Shown: positions 1 to 6,791 of the stretch, one piece after another
Layout of the letters: each line of letters begins with the position of its first letter
How positions within the stretch are numbered: position 1 is the first letter of the stretch
NCBI GenBank assembly: GCA_934555855.1
Contig: CAKTFL010000053.1
Span: 1 to 9,552, forward strand
Origin: an uncultured Sphingomonas sp.
Lineage (GTDB): Bacteria; Pseudomonadota; Alphaproteobacteria; Sphingomonadales; Sphingomonadaceae
Direction of reading: 5' to 3'
DNA: 9,552 nt
Notes under the pieces: model-generated
Databases searched by the model: none
Seen by the model: the letters and a program-made list of their open reading frames with translations, nothing else
Told to the model about the DNA's origin: nothing
Position numbers and translations under genes: made by a program

Positions 1-44
1 ACATTAGGGCGACCGACGATCGCCACGGTGGGAAGATGAGCCAT
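1..44 (-). CDS. der: Ribosome-assembly GTPase Der (EngA), N-terminus only
   Basis: Only the first 14 full codons lie in the window; the gene continues past the left edge. Read on the minus strand from ATG at 44, they give MAHLPTVAIVGRPN followed by the first two bases of a Val codon. This is the start of the first G domain of Der, where the G1/Walker A loop (GRPNVGKS) sits about ten residues from the N-terminus. Der is a tandem-GTPase-domain protein that helps mature the 50S ribosomal subunit. The start at 44 is chosen because AAGGG lies 7 bases upstream; an in-frame ATG at 74 would add ten residues and cannot be excluded. The position just downstream of bamB matches the well-known yfgM-bamB-der order, which raises confidence despite the short fragment. 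Confidence 0.85.
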   Translation of the reverse strand, partial: MAHLPTVAIVGRPN

Positions 45-51
45 GGCGACG

Positions 52-56
52 CCCTT
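52..56 (-). promoter_or_regulatory. Ribosome binding site of der
   Basis: AAGGG on the minus strand, 7 bases before the ATG at 44. It decides in favour of the start at 44 rather than the in-frame ATG at 74. Confidence 0.55.
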
Positions 57-80
57 ACGCGGGATAGCCGACATGGCAAA

Positions 81-96
81 GCGGGCCCGCACGGGC
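81..96. repeat. Overlapping GC-rich dyads in the bamB-der spacer
   Basis: Two inverted repeats overlap just after the bamB stop codon: a perfect 10-bp palindrome GCGGGCCCGC at 81-90, and GCCCG-CA-CGGGC at 85-96. They are mutually exclusive as RNA stems. No T-tract follows, so a classical intrinsic terminator is not supported. In DNA this GC-rich such dyads can arise by chance. Confidence 0.3.
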
Positions 97-103
97 GAGC
101 CGC

Positions 104-1441
104 TCAGCGGAATGCGGCGACCCGGCCCTTTTCGTCCAGCGTGTAGATCGTCTGGCGCGCCACCACGGGCGGCAGTTCGAACGGCGTCTTCGTGTCGATG
201 GTGGACTGAAGCTTGCCGTCCTCGGGCGATGCGAAGCCGATCTCGCCCTCGGAACTGGTCAGCACCAGGCGTCCGCCGGCCAGCACCGGCCCGAACCAGC
301 TGATCGGGCCGGACTTCTTCTTCGCATTCCGGAACGCCGGCAGCTGCGAGATCCAGCGCGCCTTGCCGCTGGAGCGTGCCAGGCAGACCAGGCGCGCATC
401 GTCTGTTACGACGTACAGCCACTCGCCCGCGATCCACGGGGTTGAAATGCCAGCGAAGTTCTGCTCCCACAAGCGCTGGCCGGTGGCTAGCTCCAGCGCC
501 ACCATGCGCCCGCCCTGCCCGACCGCATAGACCCGGCCCTCGTCGATCACTGGGTCGGCATCGATATCGGCCAGGCTCGACACGGACGTCGTGATGGAGG
601 TGCGCGATAGCGCGTCCTGCCACAGAACGCGGCCATTCTCATACCGATAGGCGTTAAGCTCGCCCGACGAGAAGCCCGTCACGACCGTGCCCTGACTGGC
701 CGCGGGCGCAGCAACGCCGAAGACGCCCTGCGTTTCCAGCGTTCCCGATTGGGACCAGATGACCTTTCCGTCATTCTGACCCAGTGCGTAGATCTGATTA
801 TCCTGGCTCAGCACGTAGACATTGCCGTTCGCGACCGTGGGCGCGCCGCGCAGCGGGCCGCCCGGCTTGGCACGCCACAACTCCTTGCCATCAGCCGCAG
901 ACAGGGCGACCACATCGCCGACTCCGTCCGTGGCATATACATTGCCGTCATCATAGCTGACGCCGCCACCGAACCGCGCACTCCGGTTCTCTTCACCCTT
1001 CGCCACCGGAACAGACCATAGCCGCGATCCACCATCGGCGGAAAATGCGTGGACCATGGCATCGACGTCGGCCACGAACAGCTTGCCGTCCGCGACGACG
1101 GGCGCCGCGGCCAGCCGTTCGCGGTTGGAGCCGCCGTTGATCGCCGCCTGCCAAAGCTGCGCGGGCGCCTGCCCCAGGGCCAGATGCCCCATCGACTTGG
1201 AAGCATTGCCGCCGCTCTGCGACCAGGCATCGTTCGCCTGCGGCGTTGGCAGCGTCACCTCGACCGCAGCCAGCGAGGGGTCGGTTTCAACGGGATTTTC
1301 CGTGACCAGGATCGGCACACGATTCCCGACCGTAGGCGTCTTCTTGGTCGAGCCCTTGAAGACACCACAGCCGGACAGCATGGCGAGCGCCGCCAGCGCC
1401 GCGCCCGCACGGAGTGTTCCGCGCCGCGCACTTACCATCAT
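104..1441 (-). CDS. bamB: Outer membrane protein assembly factor BamB (lipoprotein)
   Basis: Predicted outer-membrane lipoprotein of the BAM complex, which folds and inserts beta-barrel proteins; BamB is the beta-propeller subunit that binds BamA. The 445-residue product starts with a basic N-terminus, a hydrophobic stretch (about residues 11-22) and the lipobox LSGC, with the lipidated Cys at 25. Residue 26 is Gly, not the Asp that causes inner-membrane retention. The rest shows repeated PQQ-type blades: a hydrophobic strand with GxxY/VYA-like ends followed by an 'L..DGK..W' pattern, for example 'ALSAADGKELW' and 'ALGQNDGKVIW'. It is somewhat longer than E. coli BamB (about 390). The ATG at 1441 overlaps the yfgM stop (ATGA), and a second ATG follows at once. 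The only SD-like sequence (AAGGA, 1454-1458) is 12 bases away, so translational coupling to yfgM is likely. der follows after 59 bp. Confidence 0.93.
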   Translation of the reverse strand: MMVSARRGTLRAGAALAALAMLSGCGVFKGSTKKTPTVGNRVPILVTENPVETDPSLAAVEVTLPTPQANDAWSQSGGNASKSMGHLALGQAPAQLWQAAINGGSNRERLAAAPVVADGKLFVADVDAMVHAFSADGGSRLWSVPVAKGEENRSARFGGGVSYDDGNVYATDGVGDVVALSAADGKELWRAKPGGPLRGAPTVANGNVYVLSQDNQIYALGQNDGKVIWSQSGTLETQGVFGVAAPAASQGTVVTGFSSGELNAYRYENGRVLWQDALSRTSITTSVSSLADIDADPVIDEGRVYAVGQGGRMVALELATGQRLWEQNFAGISTPWIAGEWLYVVTDDARLVCLARSSGKARWISQLPAFRNAKKKSGPISWFGPVLAGGRLVLTSSEGEIGFASPEDGKLQSTIDTKTPFELPPVVARQTIYTLDEKGRVAAFR

Positions 1442-2139
1442 CGCGTAGTTACATCCTTGTTGGTGGCGACCGCATCGACGCCCATGGCGCCGGCCATCTG
1501 AACCGTGCGTTGACGGATGGAAGCCGGGACGTCCTTGTCATTGGCAATCTGGCCGAACAGCTGGCCGGCCAGATCCCGCCGACCCATGCGAAGGTGGGCG
1601 ATCGCCACCATTTCGCCGGCCGTACCGAACCAGGCATTTCCCTTGACGGCCAACGGCCGGAGCCGCTCGACCACCACCTGCGGCTTCAGCTGGTCGTATT
1701 CGGCCGCGGTCTGACGAACCAGCGCCAGGTCGCGAAAGGGCTGAGCCAGCGTTTCGTCGTTAGCGATCGCCGCGAACTTCGCGGCGGCACCTTTGATGTC
1801 GTTCTTCCGCAGCAGGATGTCCGCTTCGGTCTGCAACGCCAGGGCGCGGTAGCCGTCGCGGTCCGACCTGCCCAGCGTGGAAAGAATCGGCTGCGCCTTT
1901 GCCGGCTGATCCTGGCCAAGCAACTGGTAGGCGGCGGCGAGCTGCTCACCTTCCGTACCGGCGGCCAGTTCCTGCCGATGCTGCCAATATAGCCAGCCGC
2001 CGAACGCCGCGAGCCCGATCACGATCGCGGCGAGGACCCACATGCCCCAACGGCGACCGAATCCGGCCAGTTGCTCTCGCCTCAGCTCCTCGTCGACTTC
2101 GCGCAGAAAGGCTTCATTGTTCTGGGGCGTGATGGCCAA
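1438..2139 (-). CDS. YfgM-like TPR protein, inner-membrane anchored
   Basis: A 233-residue single-pass membrane protein of the YfgM/TPR_21 type. In E. coli, YfgM is an ancillary SecYEG-associated protein that works with PpiD in periplasmic chaperone traffic; that role is inferred here. Residues 1-31 are polar and charged (cytoplasmic side, with RR before the membrane), residues about 32-52 form one hydrophobic helix ending in WLYW, and the rest is alpha-helical with TPR-like features (AAYQLLGQ; ALALQTEADILL; FRDLALVRQTA). The start is TTG at 2139, supported by GGAG 7 bases upstream; no in-frame ATG lies further upstream before the panB stop region. The last codon and stop overlap the bamB start by 4 bases. 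The order yfgM-bamB-der supports the call. Confidence 0.85.
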   Translation of the reverse strand: MAITPQNNEAFLREVDEELRREQLAGFGRRWGMWVLAAIVIGLAAFGGWLYWQHRQELAAGTEGEQLAAAYQLLGQDQPAKAQPILSTLGRSDRDGYRALALQTEADILLRKNDIKGAAAKFAAIANDETLAQPFRDLALVRQTAAEYDQLKPQVVVERLRPLAVKGNAWFGTAGEMVAIAHLRMGRRDLAGQLFGQIANDKDVPASIRQRTVQMAGAMGVDAVATNKDVTTR

Positions 2140-2146
2140 ATAACGG

Positions 2147-2150
2147 CTCC
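2147..2150 (-). promoter_or_regulatory. Ribosome binding site for the TTG start of the YfgM-like gene
   Basis: GGAG on the minus strand, followed by 7 bases and the TTG at 2139-2137. It is the main support for the non-ATG start. Confidence 0.55.
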
Positions 2151-2151
2151 G

Positions 2152-2162
2152 GTGTCAGACAC
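2152..2162. repeat. Perfect 11-bp dyad GTGTC-A-GACAC upstream of the YfgM-like gene
   Basis: A perfect 5-bp inverted repeat around a single central base, ending one base from the GGAG ribosome binding site. It lies in the 87-bp spacer after panB (2140-2226). With a one-base centre it cannot form an RNA hairpin with all five pairs, so if functional it is more likely a DNA-level site. I see no clear -35/-10 pair beside it, and function is unknown. Confidence 0.3.
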
Positions 2163-2226
2163 GGTTCGGAAAGGCGCGAGCAATAAGCCGCCCTTGGCCG
2201 TCCCGCAATGGGCGAGGAAACGGGTA

Positions 2227-3087
2227 TCAGTTCTTGGCGACGTATATCTGATCGGTGCCGGGAAAGCTGCGCGATCGCACTTCGGCCGCATAGGCGCGAG
2301 CGGCGGCATCGATCCGGCCGGCCATGTCCTCGTAGCGCTTCACGAACCTTGCCGTTCGCTCGAACAGGCCGAGCATGTCCTCGGCAACCAGGACCTGTCC
2401 GTCACAGCTGGCCGAGGCGCCTATGCCGATCGTCGGACATGCCACCGCCTCGGTGATCGTGACCGCGATCGGCTCCACCACGCCCTCGATCACCAGGGCA
2501 AAGCAGCCAGCTTCGGCCACCGCCCGCGCATCCGCGACGATCTTGTCCGCCTCGGCCTGGCTGCGCCCGCGTGCGCCATAGCCGCCGAGCATGTTCACCG
2601 CCTGCGGGGTTAGGCCGACATGGCCGACGACCGGAATGCCGCGCTCCGTGAGGAAGCGGACGGTCGACGCCATTGCCTCGCCGCCTTCCAGCTTCACGGC
2701 GGCGGCGCCGGTCTGTTTCATTAGCCAGGAGGCACTTTCAAATGCCTTTTCCGGGCTCGCTTCGTAGCTGCCGAACGGCATGTCGATGACGACCACCGAA
2801 TGATAGCTGCCGCGCACCACTGCCGCGCCATGCGCCGCCATCATGTCCAGCGTGACCGGCACGGTGGACGGCAGGCCGTAGATGACCTGCCCCAGACTGT
2901 CCCCGACCAGCAGCATGTCGCAATGCGGATCGAGGATCTGCGCGGTGCGGACGGTATAGGCAGTCAGCATCACCAGCGGCGTGCCGCCCTTCTGCCGCAG
3001 AATCGCAGGCACGGTCAGCCGCTTCATCGGGGCAGGCGTCGGATTGGCCCGGCTGGTGGCGGCATCGAGGGTGAAGGTCGTGGACAT
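2227..3087 (-). CDS. panB: 3-methyl-2-oxobutanoate hydroxymethyltransferase PanB
   Basis: Cytoplasmic enzyme that transfers a hydroxymethyl group from 5,10-methylenetetrahydrofolate to alpha-ketoisovalerate, giving ketopantoate, the first committed step to pantothenate and CoA. The 286-residue product has the family signatures in order: LTAY (41-44), VGDSLG with metal-ligand Asp63, DMPFGSYEA with Asp102, VKLEGGE with Lys132 and Glu134, GHVGLTPQ (155-162), LGGYGARGR, VIEGV with the probable catalytic Glu201 (E. coli Glu181), and PTIGIGAS. All expected active-site positions are present. The first 20 residues extend beyond E. coli PanB, and MKRLTVPAI at 21 could be an alternative start; ATG at 3087 is preferred because AGGAA (3094-3098) sits 6 bases upstream. 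It lies 32 bp after the yffB-like gene and 87 bp before the YfgM-like gene, all co-directional, so co-transcription is plausible. No panC is in the window. Confidence 0.96.
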   Translation of the reverse strand: MSTTFTLDAATSRANPTPAPMKRLTVPAILRQKGGTPLVMLTAYTVRTAQILDPHCDMLLVGDSLGQVIYGLPSTVPVTLDMMAAHGAAVVRGSYHSVVVIDMPFGSYEASPEKAFESASWLMKQTGAAAVKLEGGEAMASTVRFLTERGIPVVGHVGLTPQAVNMLGGYGARGRSQAEADKIVADARAVAEAGCFALVIEGVVEPIAVTITEAVACPTIGIGASASCDGQVLVAEDMLGLFERTARFVKRYEDMAGRIDAAARAYAAEVRSRSFPGTDQIYVAKN

Positions 3088-3119
3088 GATCGGTTCCTAA
3101 CCCCGACGGATCACTCCGG

Positions 3120-3479
3120 CTAGCCGCCCGCCCCGAAGGTCGCCGCATAACGATCGGCAGAGAAGCCGACCAGCAGCACGCCTGGGGCTGCGACCACCGG
3201 ACGTTTGATGGCGGACGGATTGGCCACCATCAGGGCCATGGCCCTATCCGCGTCCAGATCGCGCTTGTCCTCGTCGGGGAGCTTGCGAAAGGTCGTTCCG
3301 GATCGGTTGAGCAGCATCTCCCAACCCAGTTCATCCACCGAGGCGCGCAGACCCGCCTCATCGACGCCGGCCTTTTTGTAGTCATGGAAACTATAGACGA
3401 TCCCGTGCTGATCAAGCCACACGCGCGCCTTCTTGACCGTCTCGCAGTTCGGGATGCCGTAAAGGGTGACGTCCGCCAT
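3120..3479 (-). CDS. ArsC/Spx-family protein, YffB-like
   Basis: A small thioredoxin-fold protein of the ArsC superfamily (119 residues, close to the 118 of E. coli YffB). It opens with a beta strand and active-site loop, VTLYGIPNCETVKKAR, with one Cys at position 12. It then has the family blocks HDYKKAG (32-38), LGWEMLLNRSGTTFRKL (51-67) and IKRPV (91-95) and ends with LLVGFSADRYAATF. It lacks the CxxC of Spx, and whether it reduces arsenate is doubtful; the true substrate of YffB-type proteins is unsettled. ATG at 3479 is chosen because AGGA (3487-3490) is 7 bases upstream and the family begins at this strand. A longer frame from 3539 would add 20 residues of unconvincing sequence. It is the first gene of the minus-strand run ending in der. 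Confidence 0.88.
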   Translation of the reverse strand: MADVTLYGIPNCETVKKARVWLDQHGIVYSFHDYKKAGVDEAGLRASVDELGWEMLLNRSGTTFRKLPDEDKRDLDADRAMALMVANPSAIKRPVVAAPGVLLVGFSADRYAATFGAGG

Positions 3480-3559
3480 CCCTGGTTCCTGCGCGCTCGT
3501 ACCGGCATCCGCAAGGATCATCCGGTAGCGAAGCGCCACGCCGGGCGTTAAGCAGCCTC
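3480..3559. promoter_or_regulatory. Divergent spacer between the yffB-like gene and nadE
   Basis: An 80-bp spacer separates two outward-facing starts, so promoters for both directions are expected here or just inside the genes. I cannot identify a convincing -35/-10 pair or an operator by eye. The yffB-like side carries an AGGA ribosome binding site (3487-3490); the nadE side has no clear one. Confidence 0.35.
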
Positions 3560-5614
3560 ATGGCCGATCATCCCTTCTTCGCCCTCGCCTCGCACCGGAT
3601 GCTGCGCGTTGCAGCCGCGACCCCGCCGGCGAGCGTGGGCGATACTGCCGCCAACGCCGAAGCGACGATCGCCTTGGCCCGCAAGGCCGACGCGCGCGGT
3701 GCAGACCTGGTCGTCTTCCCGGAACTGAACCTCACCTCCTACGCCATTGACGATCTGCACATGCAGACGGCGCAGCAAGATGCGACCCTCGCCGCGATCG
3801 AACTGGTCAGGGCCGCATCCGTCTCGCTCCAGCCCATGCTGCTTGTCGGCGCGGCGCTGGTGCGTAACGGCCGGCTGTACAATTGCGCGCTCGCCATTGC
3901 CCGGGGGCGGGTGCTGGGGGTCGTGCCCAAGACCTTCCTGCCCAACTATCGTGAATATTACGAAAAGCGCTGGTTCGCGAGCGGGATGGGTTTGACGGGG
4001 CTGACCATCGACCTTGGCGGCGAGGCGGTGTTGTTCGGCACGGACCTGCTGTTTGCGGCGAGTGACCGGCCCGGCTTCATCGTTCATGCCGAGATTTGCG
4101 AAGATTATTGGGCACCCACCCCTCCCTCGACCACCGGCGCGCTTGCCGGGGCGCTGGTCTGCTGCAACCTGTCCGCCTCCAACATCGTGATCGGCAAGGC
4201 TCGGGAGCGGATGATGCTCGCAGCGGCGCAGTCGGCCAGGGGGTGTTGCGCCTATGTCTACTCCGCCGCAGGGATCGGCGAGAGCACCACCGACCTTGCC
4301 TGGGACGGGCAGGGCTTCATCTATGAAATCGGCGAGTTGCTCGCGGAGTCAGAGCGCTTTTCGCGGCGTCCAGAACTGGTGATCGCCGATGTCGATCTGG
4401 AGCGACTGAGTCAGGAGCGTCTGCGCAACGGCACGTTCAACGACGCGGCGATCGCTTCCGGCCATCCGGAGCAGCGCTTTCGTCACATTGCCTTCGACCA
4501 TGGCTCGACCGCAAACGACCTTGGTTTGACGCGCGACATTCGCCGCTTTCCGTTCGTGCCGAACAACCCCGAGAAGCGGGACGCGGACTGCTACGAGGCG
4601 TTCAACATCCAGGTCGAAGGGATCGCCAAGCGCATCGCTGCCTCCGGCGCGCAGCGCATCGTAATCGGCGTTTCGGGCGGGCTCGATTCTACTCATGCAT
4701 TGATCGTCGCCGCCAAGGCGATGGACCGGCTGGAACGGCCACGCACGGATATTCTGGGTTTCACCATGCCCGGCTTCGCGACCGGAGAGGGCACGAAGGC
4801 GAATGCCTGGGCGCTGATGCGCGCGCTCGGCATCGCGGCCGAGGAGATCGATATCCGTCCCGCCGCCCAGCGGATGCTGGAGGAGATGGATCACCCCTTC
4901 GGCAAGGGCGAGCCGGTCTATGACGTCACCTTCGAAAACGTTCAGGCGGGGCTGAGGACCGATTACCTGTTTCGCCTCGCCAACCAGCGAGGGGGGCTGG
5001 TGCTCGGCACCGGCGACCTGAGCGAGTTGGCGCTCGGATGGTGCACTTATGGTGTGGGCGACCAGATGAGCCATTATGCCGTCAATGCCGGCGTGCCCAA
5101 GACGCTGATCCAGTTCCTGATCCGCTGGTGTATCCGGACGAGCCAGTACGACGCGGACACCGACCGGGTGCTGGGCGCGATCCTGGCGCAGGAAATCTCG
5201 CCGGAGCTGGTTCCTGCGGACGCCGATACCGGCGCGATGCAGAGCACGGAGGGGCTGATCGGGCCCTATGCGCTGAACGACTTCTTCGCGCATTACGTGA
5301 TCCGACACGGGCTGGCGCCGTCCAAGATCGCGTTCCTCGCCTGGCACGCGTGGCGCGACGTGGAAGCGGGGCGCTGGCCGGAGGATTACCCGATCGAGGC
5401 GCGGATCGCCTATGACCTCCCGACCATCCGTCACTGGCTGGAGCGGTTCCTGCGCCGCTTCTTTCAGCTGAGCCAGTTCAAGCGCTCGGCGATCCCGAAC
5501 GGGCCCAAGGTATCGGCCGGCGGCGCCCTGTCGCCGCGAGGCGATTGGCGGGCGCCGTCCGACGGGACCGCCGCCTCCTGGCTCGCGGAGCTGGAGGCGA
5601 ACGTTCCCGTCTGA
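3560..5614 (+). CDS. nadE: Glutamine-dependent NAD+ synthetase
   Basis: Bifunctional cytoplasmic enzyme that completes NAD+ synthesis: an N-terminal glutaminase releases ammonia from glutamine and the C-terminal domain uses it with ATP to amidate deamido-NAD+. At 684 residues it matches the large two-domain form (M. tuberculosis enzyme about 680). The nitrilase-fold domain carries the full Glu-Lys-Cys triad: FPELNLTSY (Glu55), VPKTFLPNYREYYEKRWF (Lys124) and EICEDYW (Cys180). The synthetase domain has the pyrophosphate loop SGGLDST at 372-378 and, further on, GTGDLSELALGWCTYGVGD (483-501). The start at 3560 fits the family, with HxMLRVAA a dozen residues in, but no good Shine-Dalgarno precedes it; a leaderless or weakly initiated message is possible. 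It is divergent from the yffB-like gene and ends 5 bp from the stop of the convergent Yellow-like gene, with no terminator visible between them. Confidence 0.96.
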   Translation: MADHPFFALASHRMLRVAAATPPASVGDTAANAEATIALARKADARGADLVVFPELNLTSYAIDDLHMQTAQQDATLAAIELVRAASVSLQPMLLVGAALVRNGRLYNCALAIARGRVLGVVPKTFLPNYREYYEKRWFASGMGLTGLTIDLGGEAVLFGTDLLFAASDRPGFIVHAEICEDYWAPTPPSTTGALAGALVCCNLSASNIVIGKARERMMLAAAQSARGCCAYVYSAAGIGESTTDLAWDGQGFIYEIGELLAESERFSRRPELVIADVDLERLSQERLRNGTFNDAAIASGHPEQRFRHIAFDHGSTANDLGLTRDIRRFPFVPNNPEKRDADCYEAFNIQVEGIAKRIAASGAQRIVIGVSGGLDSTHALIVAAKAMDRLERPRTDILGFTMPGFATGEGTKANAWALMRALGIAAEEIDIRPAAQRMLEEMDHPFGKGEPVYDVTFENVQAGLRTDYLFRLANQRGGLVLGTGDLSELALGWCTYGVGDQMSHYAVNAGVPKTLIQFLIRWCIRTSQYDADTDRVLGAILAQEISPELVPADADTGAMQSTEGLIGPYALNDFFAHYVIRHGLAPSKIAFLAWHAWRDVEAGRWPEDYPIEARIAYDLPTIRHWLERFLRRFFQLSQFKRSAIPNGPKVSAGGALSPRGDWRAPSDGTAASWLAELEANVPV

Positions 5615-5619
5615 CTTGG

Positions 5620-6732
5620 CTATTTGGCCGGGGTGAACGAGAAGAGCTGGGTCCTGATCGACGCGGGCGCGCCGGGCTTGAACCAGTTCGTGTCCTGGAT
5701 GTGGCTGGCCGTCACGTACATGCGACCGTCCGGCCCTTCCGAGAAGGTATCAGGCCAGCGCAGGCGGCGGTCGGTCAGCACGGTGGTGGTGCCGCCCCCG
5801 TTCAGCCGCTTGATAGAGTAATCGGTGGGCGAGGTGAGGTACAATATGCCCGCCTTGCTCATCCACAGCCCATCCGCGACATGGGTGGTCGCGATCCGAC
5901 GCACCGCCGCACCCCGGTCGGCCTCGCCGACTTCCGGCCGCAGCCGGTCGGTGTCGATGGCATACAGGGTGTTGCCGGTCAGCGCCTGATAATAGAGCGT
6001 CTTGCCATCATTGGAGATGGCAATGCCATCGGACGCGAACATCGGCTGGCGTCCATCTGGACGGACCAGCGGCCGGCCGTCCAACGTTACCTTGACCGAT
6101 TTGTCCACCTGGGTCGAGGGATGCCCGTCGAGCGCGCGGACACCCTTTCCGCTTTCCAGGTCGATGACGATGATCGCCCCGCGCGTGCCGCTGTCGGTGA
6201 TATAGCCGGTTCGACCATCCGGCGAGAAGCGAATGTCGTTCAGATACGTGCCCTGCAACGCCAGGTCGGGTCCGAGCGGCACGATCTTGCTGACCCGATT
6301 GGTCGACAGATCGATCCGGACGAGCTTGGGCGCGCCCTCCAGGATGCGTTCGTTACCAGGCGCGCCGGCATCGACCACCCACAAATGCCCCTGCCCGTCC
6401 GGGACGATCGACTGCACGCAGACGAAATAGTCGGACACCGGCAGTTCGGCCGCGCGCGCGTTGCGCCAGCTGTTCCATTTCTGGTCCGGATAGGGCCGCA
6501 GCGTGCCGTTGGGCAGCACCTCCGCCACCGACACGGGCGCGTCGTCCGTCCAGCGCGGGAAATTGACGAAGCGGCGGCCGTCCTCGACCACGGCGACGCC
6601 GGTCACCTGATGATCGAAGGCGGCGACCTGGGTCAGCCCACCGCCTGCCTGGGCGATCGCCACCGTGCCCGCCGCCATGGCGACCAGCGCCGTCGCGGCG
6701 GCCGCCGCCGTCAGGATTTGCTTTCTGTTCAT
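5620..6732 (-). CDS. Secreted Yellow / major royal jelly protein family beta-propeller
   Basis: A 370-residue exported protein of the MRJP/Yellow family (also annotated as L-dopachrome tautomerase-related). The N-terminus is a Sec-type signal peptide: MNRKQ, a long Ala-rich hydrophobic core, and a probable cut after AIAQA at about 29. The mature part shows the family landmarks in order: GRRFVNFPRW (52-61), GHLWVVDAG (115-123), PKLVRIDL (135-142), LNDIRFSPDGRTGYITDSG (164-182), SDGIAISNDGKTLYYQ (234-249), DGLWMSKAGILYLTS (287-301) and LRWPDTFSEGPDGRMYV (324-340). These repeats fit a six-bladed propeller. The molecular function of bacterial members is unknown, and the tautomerase label should not be taken literally. 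ATG at 6732 has GGGAG 7 bases upstream. It lies 59 bp after the MaoC-like gene on the same strand and may be its co-transcribed tail. Confidence 0.87.
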   Translation of the reverse strand: MNRKQILTAAAAATALVAMAAGTVAIAQAGGGLTQVAAFDHQVTGVAVVEDGRRFVNFPRWTDDAPVSVAEVLPNGTLRPYPDQKWNSWRNARAAELPVSDYFVCVQSIVPDGQGHLWVVDAGAPGNERILEGAPKLVRIDLSTNRVSKIVPLGPDLALQGTYLNDIRFSPDGRTGYITDSGTRGAIIVIDLESGKGVRALDGHPSTQVDKSVKVTLDGRPLVRPDGRQPMFASDGIAISNDGKTLYYQALTGNTLYAIDTDRLRPEVGEADRGAAVRRIATTHVADGLWMSKAGILYLTSPTDYSIKRLNGGGTTTVLTDRRLRWPDTFSEGPDGRMYVTASHIQDTNWFKPGAPASIRTQLFSFTPAK

Positions 6733-6739
6733 GACGTCA

Positions 6740-6757
6740 CTCCCGTTGTTGTCGGGA
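6740..6757 (-). promoter_or_regulatory. Ribosome binding site of the Yellow-like gene, inside a small stem
   Basis: GGGAG (6740-6744) is 7 bases before the ATG. Four of its bases are part of a 5-bp inverted repeat TCCCG (6741-6745) / CGGGA (6753-6757) with a 7-base loop, so the message could fold the ribosome binding site into a weak hairpin. The RBS is well supported; the hairpin is only a possibility. Confidence 0.45.
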
Positions 6758-6791
6758 AACAGATGTGATCGCGTTCGGGTCCGTGCCGCGC

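Noticed and set aside
81..96. Intrinsic terminator between bamB and der
   Set aside because: The dyads are GC-rich but no T-run follows on the minus strand, and der is expected to be co-expressed with bamB.
43..303. An 86-codon plus-strand open frame over the der-bamB junction
   Set aside because: It is antisense to the bamB C-terminus and the der start, is Arg/Pro-rich and shows no motif.
3480..3539. A longer N-terminus for the YffB-like protein starting at 3539
   Set aside because: The extra 20 residues do not match the family, whose members start at the VTLYGI strand, and the ATG at 3479 has a well-spaced AGGA.
3548..4087. A 179-codon minus-strand open frame over the nadE N-terminus
   Set aside because: It covers the glutaminase triad region of nadE in antisense and has no motif or ribosome binding site support.
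4349..5434. A 361-codon open frame on the minus strand inside nadE
   Set aside because: It is the shadow of nadE, which has full family motifs across the same stretch. The product is rich in Arg, His and Asp without recognisable motifs, as expected from the complement of a GC-rich gene.
5545..6768. A 407-codon open frame on the plus strand across the Yellow-like gene
   Set aside because: It is antisense to a gene with a signal peptide, an RBS and clear family motifs. It also overlaps the end of nadE, and its composition is low-complexity Arg/Gly/Asp.
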